Assembly (NCBI GenBank): GCA_018400395.1
Contig: JAGYMN010000003.1
Location: forward strand, 1-36,854
Source of the DNA: Actinomycetota bacterium
GTDB taxonomy: Bacteria > Actinomycetota > Humimicrobiia > Humimicrobiales > Humimicrobiaceae
Reading direction: 5' to 3'
Length of the DNA: 36,854 nucleotides
Numbering within the stretch: position 1 is the first letter of the stretch; the number at the start of each line of letters is the position of its first letter. A program made the translations under genes and the position numbers. Of the stretch, positions 31,086 through 36,854 are shown in pieces. Below the pieces are notes generated by a model, which did no database searches, was not told the DNA's origin, and saw nothing but the letters and a program-made list of their open reading frames with translations.

Positions 31086-32927
31086 GTGTGTGGAATAGTA
31101 GCATATATAGGTAAAGAAAATTGCAGGGATATCATATTAGAGGGTCTTAAAAGGCTGGAGTACAGGGGATATGATTCTGCTGGAATAGCCATATTAAATA
31201 CCAATACTGATGATGGGGAACCGGCAGTAGAAATAATAAAGGAAGCCGGTAAGATACGGGATATGGAAGCACTTGCGGTTAAGTCAAAAATAGATGGAAA
31301 ATGCGGAATAGGACATACAAGATGGGCCACACATGGTGAACCGACTGCAGTTAATGCTCATCCCCATAAAGATTGTACGGGGAAAATAGCCCTGGTGCAT
31401 AATGGAATAATTGAAAATTATGAGCAGCTCCGTGAGGAATTAAAAAGTCAGGGGCATAATTTCTTATCTGAAACAGATACTGAAGTTTTACCACACCTTC
31501 TTGAAAAATATTATGATGGCGATTTACTTGCAGCCATGCAGGAGCTTGTTAAAAGAATAAAAGGCTCCGGAGCTATAGCTGCTATTTCATCTCACTGCCC
31601 GGATGAGATAATAGGAGCAAGAATCGCAAGCCCGCTTATTGCCGGAGTTTCTAAAATGGGAAATTTTCTGGCTTCAGATATGCCTGCGGTGCTGAAACAT
31701 ACACGGAAGTTTCTGATAATAAACGATTATGAAACCGTAAGACTTACGGAGGGCGGGGTAGAGATTTTTTCCAGGGATGGCAGGCCTGTAAATAGGAAAC
31801 CTTTTAAAGCAAACTGGAGCATAGAAAGTGCTGAAAAAAGCGGCTATGAAGATTTTATGTTAAAGGAGATATTCGAGCAGCCATATGGTGTAAAAGAGAC
31901 GATGAGAGGAAGACTGACAGATGGGGAACCGGGTTTTGAAGAATCCGGCCTTACCTGTGATCAGATAAAAGGTCTAAGTAAGGTCCAGATAATAGCATGC
32001 GGCTCATCTTATCATGCTGCCCTTATCGGTAAACAGGTCATAGAGAAATGGTCAAAGATACCTGTGGAAGTAGATTTCTCTTCAGAGTACCGCTATAGAG
32101 ACCCTCTTGTGGAAAAAGACAGTCTTTCAATTGCTATTTCACAATCAGGGGAGACAATAGACACTCTTGCTGCTATAAGGGAGGCAAAATCTAAGGGCGC
32201 AAGGGTAATGGCAATCACAAATGTTGTAGGAAGTACTATTGCCAGAGAATCGGATTCTGTTATATATACGCATGCAGGTCCGGAAATAGGAGTATGCGCT
32301 ACCAAGACTTTTACATCACAGATAATAATCATGTATCTGATGGGATTGTATTTTGGGCGTCTAAGGGGATTTATTGATAAAGAGCGTTACAGGGAAATAA
32401 TCAGTCAGTTAAATATGATCCCCGGTAAGATACAGAATATCCTCGACAGGGCGGAGGAGCTCAAAAAAATTGCAGAACATACATACCGAAAATCATGTTT
32501 TTTATTTCTTGGGAGGAAACATGGGCTCCCCGCAGCCCTGGAAGGTGCGCTGAAACTAAAAGAGATATCCTATATACATGCCGAAGGCTATCCGGCAGGA
32601 GAAATGAAGCATGGTCCCATAGCACTAACTGATACTGGTACAGTTGTGGTTGGTATAATGCCTTTGGATTCAGTTTATGAAAAGATGCTGTCAAATATCC
32701 AGGAAGTAAGAGCAAGAAGGGCTATGATATTTTCCATTGTTTCTGAAAATGATGGAAGTATACATGAATATGCGGATTATACTTTTAAAGTTCCTGAAAC
32801 ACCTGAGGAACTTTATGGTATAATCACAATAATACCTCTCCAATTATATTCGTATTATATTGCTAAAAATCTTGGGAGAAATGTCGACCAGCCTAGGAAT
32901 CTGGCAAAAAGTGTTACAGTGGAGTAG
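31086..32927 (+). CDS. glmS: Glutamine-fructose-6-phosphate aminotransferase (isomerizing), GTG start
   Basis: (M)CGIVAYIGKENCRDIILEGLKRLEYRGYDSAGIA; SIS-domain motifs and C-terminal NLAKSVTVE. Confidence 0.98.
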   Translation: MCGIVAYIGKENCRDIILEGLKRLEYRGYDSAGIAILNTNTDDGEPAVEIIKEAGKIRDMEALAVKSKIDGKCGIGHTRWATHGEPTAVNAHPHKDCTGKIALVHNGIIENYEQLREELKSQGHNFLSETDTEVLPHLLEKYYDGDLLAAMQELVKRIKGSGAIAAISSHCPDEIIGARIASPLIAGVSKMGNFLASDMPAVLKHTRKFLIINDYETVRLTEGGVEIFSRDGRPVNRKPFKANWSIESAEKSGYEDFMLKEIFEQPYGVKETMRGRLTDGEPGFEESGLTCDQIKGLSKVQIIACGSSYHAALIGKQVIEKWSKIPVEVDFSSEYRYRDPLVEKDSLSIAISQSGETIDTLAAIREAKSKGARVMAITNVVGSTIARESDSVIYTHAGPEIGVCATKTFTSQIIIMYLMGLYFGRLRGFIDKERYREIISQLNMIPGKIQNILDRAEELKKIAEHTYRKSCFLFLGRKHGLPAALEGALKLKEISYIHAEGYPAGEMKHGPIALTDTGTVVVGIMPLDSVYEKMLSNIQEVRARRAMIFSIVSENDGSIHEYADYTFKVPETPEELYGIITIIPLQLYSYYIAKNLGRNVDQPRNLAKSVTVE

Positions 32928-32934
32928 GGAAGTT

Positions 32935-33315
32935 TTGGAAATATATGCAGTTGGGACAGATATAATAGAAGTAGAGAGGATAACTGCAGCTATTGAAAAA
33001 AATAATTCTTTCAGGGAAAGAATCTATACCCTGCAGGAAATAGAATATTGTGAAAAAAAGAGCAGAGGTAAATACTCTGCTTATGCAGCACGTTTTGCAG
33101 CTAAGGAGGCTGTTGCAAAGTCCCTTTTAGAGGGATTCGGCAAGAAGATCTCCCCTTCAGAAATTGAAGTTCAGACAAACAAAAACGGTGCACCATGGAT
33201 AATGCTTCACGGCAGGACAGAGCGGTACGGCAGGGAACTAGGCATAGGAGAGATAAAGATATCGATGTCAGCGACAGAAAATTATGCGGTTGCATATGCC
33301 GTGTCTTTAAAGTAA
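32935..33315 (+). CDS. acpS: Holo-[acyl-carrier-protein] synthase (TTG start)
   Basis: YAVGTDIIEVERI...AARFAAKEAVAKSL; TTG at 32935, just after the glmS stop; the ORF track opens at 32860 inside glmS. Confidence 0.95.
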   Translation: MEIYAVGTDIIEVERITAAIEKNNSFRERIYTLQEIEYCEKKSRGKYSAYAARFAAKEAVAKSLLEGFGKKISPSEIEVQTNKNGAPWIMLHGRTERYGRELGIGEIKISMSATENYAVAYAVSLK

Positions 33316-33325
33316 TAATAATCTT

Positions 33326-33380
33326 AAGAATTGTTTTTCTATATTTATTGTTATAATCTATTATATTATAGAAAATTCTT
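33326..33380 (+). promoter_or_regulatory. AT-rich imperfect inverted repeat with a -10-like TATAAT in its loop, upstream of nnrDE
   Basis: AAGAATT(gttt)TTCTATA ... TATAGAAAATTCTT; TATAAT at 33352-33357. Confidence 0.35.
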
Positions 33381-33417
33381 GATAATAAATTTTTAAAATA
33401 TAAGTTCGGAGAGTGAA

Positions 33418-35103
33418 TTGTATCAAAAAGAAAAAGAATTCAGGCTGAACAGGATCTTGATGGGAAGCCGGGTAGCGGAAATAGACAGGAAAGCCATTAG
33501 TGATGGAATAGACTCAAAAAAACTTATGAAAAATGCCGGTACGGGAGTAGCAAAAGAGATTATTTATGATTACAGTGATTATGGATTGAAAAGGTCGCCC
33601 CGTGGTGTTGTAATCAGCGGGGGCGGTAATAATGGTGGAGACGGTTTTGTTGCAGCAGGGTGCCTGATAGAAGCCGGCTTTGATGTAAAAGTCTTTCATG
33701 TAACTCTTCCCGAAAAATTTTCTTCTGATTCATACTATTACTACAATAAGCTTATTGAGAAAAACCCCGGACTTTTAGAGTACCTCGAATCCGCGGACTC
33801 TGAAGCTTTTAATGACCGGCTCAAAAAATGTGATTTTATAGTCGATGCTATATTTGGTACCGGCCTCCATAAAAATCAGGTAAGAAGACCTGCACTTGAT
33901 ATTATTGATTCAATAAATTCTTCAAGGATGAAGAATAAAAATATAAGAGTTTATTCTGTAGATATACCCTCCGGAGTCGACTCTGACAATGGAAAGGTGC
34001 TTGGGAGTGCAGTATATGCGGACAAAACCATAACATTCGGGTGTAAAAAGATTGGTAATATAAATTATCCGGGAGCAAGCCATAACGGTTCCCTAAAAGT
34101 ACTTGATATTGGTATTCCCTCAAAATATTTTGAGGGATATGAAAAAATTTTTGAACCGTCTTTGGAATGGGTATCTGAAAAACTTCCCCGGAGGCTGCCA
34201 TGGACCTATAAGCACAGGGTCGGTAAGCTTCTTGTAATAGCCGGATCCAGGGGTTTTACAGGGGCAGCAGCAATGACCTGCATGAGTGCAATGAGGGCGG
34301 GGGCCGGCCTGGTCTCACTTGCCTGTCCCGGGGACACAAATGCTATATTTGAAGAAAAGCTTACAGAAGTAATAACCTATCCCATGGAGCAGACTGACAG
34401 TGTGTCCCTTCATTATAAAAGTCTTGATAAAATAATGGATCTCGCAGCCAGAAATGATGCAGCAGTTATAGGCCCGGGTATTTCAAGGGAACCTGAAACT
34501 ATCCGCCTTGTAAGGGAACTAATCAGCAGTCTGGAAATACCGGTACTGCTTGATGCAGATGGCCTGCAGGCTCTTACCGCTCTTAATAATGTTAAAGATG
34601 AACAAAAAACAGGGCATGCTGACCTTATAATAACCCCCCATGCCGGAGAGCTTTCTTCTATAATGGGAATAAATAAAATACCCCTGGAAAAAAGACTTGA
34701 GGTTAACGAGGATTCAAGTATAAAATTCAGGGCCGTCTCTGTTCTTAAAGGTGCAGGGACAATCATATCAGCGTTACTCCCGGGCAGAAAGAGCGGAGAA
34801 ATTAGAAGCAGGGATAATGGGGAAGTCAAAAATAATGTGACAAGCTTTATTAATCCTACAGGCAACTGGGGGATGGCAAGTGCAGGTACGGGAGATATAC
34901 TATCCGGTATAATAGGCTCGCTTTTATGTCAGGGCATGAAACCACTCGAGGCTGCCGTATGCGGGACGTACATACACGGAATGGCGGCAGATATAGTATC
35001 CAGAAAAAGCAGCAGGACCGCTCTTATTGCAACGGATCTTCTTGAAGGCATGAAAGATGTATTTCTGGAAATAGAAAAAATAAAATATGCAAAGGAGTTT
35101 TAA
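33418..35103 (+). CDS. nnrDE: Bifunctional NAD(P)H-hydrate epimerase / ADP-dependent NAD(P)H-hydrate dehydratase (NnrE-NnrD fusion), TTG start
   Basis: N-terminal GVVISGGGNNGGDGFVAAGCL..., VDAIFGTGL, VDIPSGVDSDNG; C-terminal HRVGKLLVIAGSRGFTGAAAMTC, LDADGLQAL, GTGDILSGIIGSLL. Confidence 0.95.
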   Translation: MYQKEKEFRLNRILMGSRVAEIDRKAISDGIDSKKLMKNAGTGVAKEIIYDYSDYGLKRSPRGVVISGGGNNGGDGFVAAGCLIEAGFDVKVFHVTLPEKFSSDSYYYYNKLIEKNPGLLEYLESADSEAFNDRLKKCDFIVDAIFGTGLHKNQVRRPALDIIDSINSSRMKNKNIRVYSVDIPSGVDSDNGKVLGSAVYADKTITFGCKKIGNINYPGASHNGSLKVLDIGIPSKYFEGYEKIFEPSLEWVSEKLPRRLPWTYKHRVGKLLVIAGSRGFTGAAAMTCMSAMRAGAGLVSLACPGDTNAIFEEKLTEVITYPMEQTDSVSLHYKSLDKIMDLAARNDAAVIGPGISREPETIRLVRELISSLEIPVLLDADGLQALTALNNVKDEQKTGHADLIITPHAGELSSIMGINKIPLEKRLEVNEDSSIKFRAVSVLKGAGTIISALLPGRKSGEIRSRDNGEVKNNVTSFINPTGNWGMASAGTGDILSGIIGSLLCQGMKPLEAAVCGTYIHGMAADIVSRKSSRTALIATDLLEGMKDVFLEIEKIKYAKEF

Positions 35104-35104
35104 T

Positions 35105-35566
35105 ATGTCCGGAGAACAGACAGTCAAAGATATAATGATAAGGAAAGTTATCACAATTAACAAAGATGCATCCGTGGAAGAATTATCTTCACTGCTTGTT
35201 AAGAATAAAATAAGCGGGGTTCCGGTGGTTGACAGCAGTGGAAGACTTGTTGGAATTGCTACCGAGGGAGATCTTATAATCAAGGACTCCGACCTTCACT
35301 TTCCCAGATATTTCAAACTGCTGGACAGTATAATATATCTGGAGAGCCTGAATAAGTTTAAAAATAACCTCAAAAAATATCTGGGCACAAAGGTCGGGGA
35401 TATTATGACATCCGATGTTATAACTGTTAAGGAAGACACTGCTGTGAGCGAAGCTGCAGACCTTATGATCAAATATAATATCAACCGGCTCCCTGTAATG
35501 AGTAATAAGGATGAACTGGTTGGCATTGTAGCCAGGGCGGACATAGTGAGGTCGATGATAAAATAA
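35105..35566 (+). CDS. Tandem CBS-domain protein
   Basis: VKDIMIRKVITINKDASVEELSSLLVKNKISGVPVVDSSGRLVGIATEGDL...VGDIMTSDVITVKEDTAVSEAADLMIKYNINRLPVMSNKDELVGIVARADIV; ATG at 35105 after AAAGGAG. Confidence 0.93.
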   Translation: MSGEQTVKDIMIRKVITINKDASVEELSSLLVKNKISGVPVVDSSGRLVGIATEGDLIIKDSDLHFPRYFKLLDSIIYLESLNKFKNNLKKYLGTKVGDIMTSDVITVKEDTAVSEAADLMIKYNINRLPVMSNKDELVGIVARADIVRSMIK

Positions 35567-35593
35567 TAATATTAAAATCCCGAAAGGAGCCGG

Positions 35594-36769
35594 ATGCAGC
35601 CTGAGCGTTTAAAAGACAATCGTTGTGCCTGGGTTGAAGTTGATCTTGCAAATCTTGAAAATAATATAAAGGTGATAAAATCCTACAGGTCCGGACCCGG
35701 GACAAAAATAATGGCAGTGGTAAAAGCAGATGCATACGGACACGGAGCTGTTGAGATATCCAGACGGGCCGTAAAAAGCGGTGCTGATGCTCTGGGAGTG
35801 GCGATTGCCGATGAAGGTATTCTGCTAAGGAAAAACGGAATAAAGGTTCCAATTTACATACTCGGTAAATGTACAGAAGCAGCCGCAGAAGATGCAATAA
35901 AAAATAAACTTATTCTTACAATAGATTCCGCTGAATCCGCTAAATTTTATTCCGGTGTTGCCGGAAAGCTGGGCCGTGTAGCACCTGTAAACATAAACGT
36001 AGATACCGGCATGAACAGAATCGGAATAAACTGGAAAAATATATCAGAAATATTATCTGTGCTGGACTTAAAAAATTTAAATGCTGAAGGTATATTTTCA
36101 CATTTTTCCTGTGCGGGGGAGAAGGATGCCTATTTTACCTTAAAACAGATGCAGAGGTTCTCTGAAACAAGAGAAAAACTGGCCGGACTTGGGATATCAT
36201 TTAAAAACATACATTTTGCAAACAGCGCAGCATTTTTCCGTTTTAAAGATACACATTTTAATATGGTCAGGACCGGTATTTCCCTGTACGGGCTGAACCC
36301 TTACAGTAAAGGATGGCAATACTGGCTGCCAGAAAAGGCCAGAGAGTCTGTATCCCGGTTAAAACCCGTGCTGTCCCTAAAAGGCAGGATATCTTTTGTT
36401 AAAGAAACTGCCAGCGGCGAACATGTTTCATATTGCCGTACCTTTACAACAAAAAGAGATTCAGTAATCGCAACCATACCTGTTGGTTATGCTGACGGTT
36501 ACAGCAGGATACTGTCAAACAGGTCAAAAGTACTCCTGGGAGGGATGGAAGCCCCGGTAATAGGAAATATAACCATGGATCAGTTCATGATTGATGTTAC
36601 AGATATTTCGAAGAAGAGGAAGATATTACCGGGAGAAGAAGTGATTATAATAGGTTCTTCAGGTGATAAAAAAATATCGGCAGATGACCTGGCAGAAATA
36701 ATGGGTACAATAAATTATGAAGTGATATGCATGATTAGAAGCAGAATTCCCCGGGTTTATAAAAAATGA
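35594..36769 (+). CDS. alr: Alanine racemase
   Basis: AWVEVDLANLENNIKVIKS...MAVVKADAYGHGAVEISR...VNVDTGMNRIG-like motif, VRTGISLYGLNP, VGYADGYSR, GNITMDQFMIDVT. Confidence 0.98.
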   Translation: MQPERLKDNRCAWVEVDLANLENNIKVIKSYRSGPGTKIMAVVKADAYGHGAVEISRRAVKSGADALGVAIADEGILLRKNGIKVPIYILGKCTEAAAEDAIKNKLILTIDSAESAKFYSGVAGKLGRVAPVNINVDTGMNRIGINWKNISEILSVLDLKNLNAEGIFSHFSCAGEKDAYFTLKQMQRFSETREKLAGLGISFKNIHFANSAAFFRFKDTHFNMVRTGISLYGLNPYSKGWQYWLPEKARESVSRLKPVLSLKGRISFVKETASGEHVSYCRTFTTKRDSVIATIPVGYADGYSRILSNRSKVLLGGMEAPVIGNITMDQFMIDVTDISKKRKILPGEEVIIIGSSGDKKISADDLAEIMGTINYEVICMIRSRIPRVYKK

Positions 36770-36783
36770 CAGATCGGGAGTGT

Positions 36784-36854
36784 ATGGATTTTTTAAATAA
36801 TTCTTATTCAGTATTGTACTTTATTTATAAAATACTTAATATAATTTCAAAAAA
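36784..36854 (+). CDS. Possible start of the next gene, truncated by window end
   Basis: ATG at 36784 after GGGAG; MDFLNNSYSVLYFIYKILNIISK... stays open to the window end. Too short to classify. Confidence 0.2.
   Translation, partial: MDFLNNSYSVLYFIYKILNIISK

Overview
The window is one co-directional (+ strand) block of core informational genes from an AT-rich bacterium. It holds the end of rplL, then rpoB-rpoC, rpsL-rpsG-fusA-tuf-rpsJ, the S10/spc/alpha ribosomal clusters (rplC to rplQ, including secY-adk-map-infA-rpmJ-rpsM-rpsK-rpsD-rpoA), truA-rplM-rpsI, and a cell-wall/cofactor segment (ornithine/alanine-type racemase, glmS, acpS, nnrDE, a CBS-domain protein, alr). RpoC/RpoB sequence character and the rplM-rpsI-...-glmS-acpS-nnr-alr order suggest a deep actinobacterial affiliation; this is inference only. 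Two genes absent from the ORF track were recovered by eye: infA, whose only possible start in its open frame is ATT, and rpmJ. I found no mobile elements, CRISPR arrays, tRNAs or rRNAs, and no clear novel multi-gene system. The most interesting signals are the ATT-start infA, a tuf gene that looks foreign in codon choice and sequence, highly charged low-complexity expansions in RpoC, RpoB, S3 and L29, loss of rpmD, a hairpin abutting the racemase start codon, and a perfect 16-bp hairpin between rplL and rpoB.
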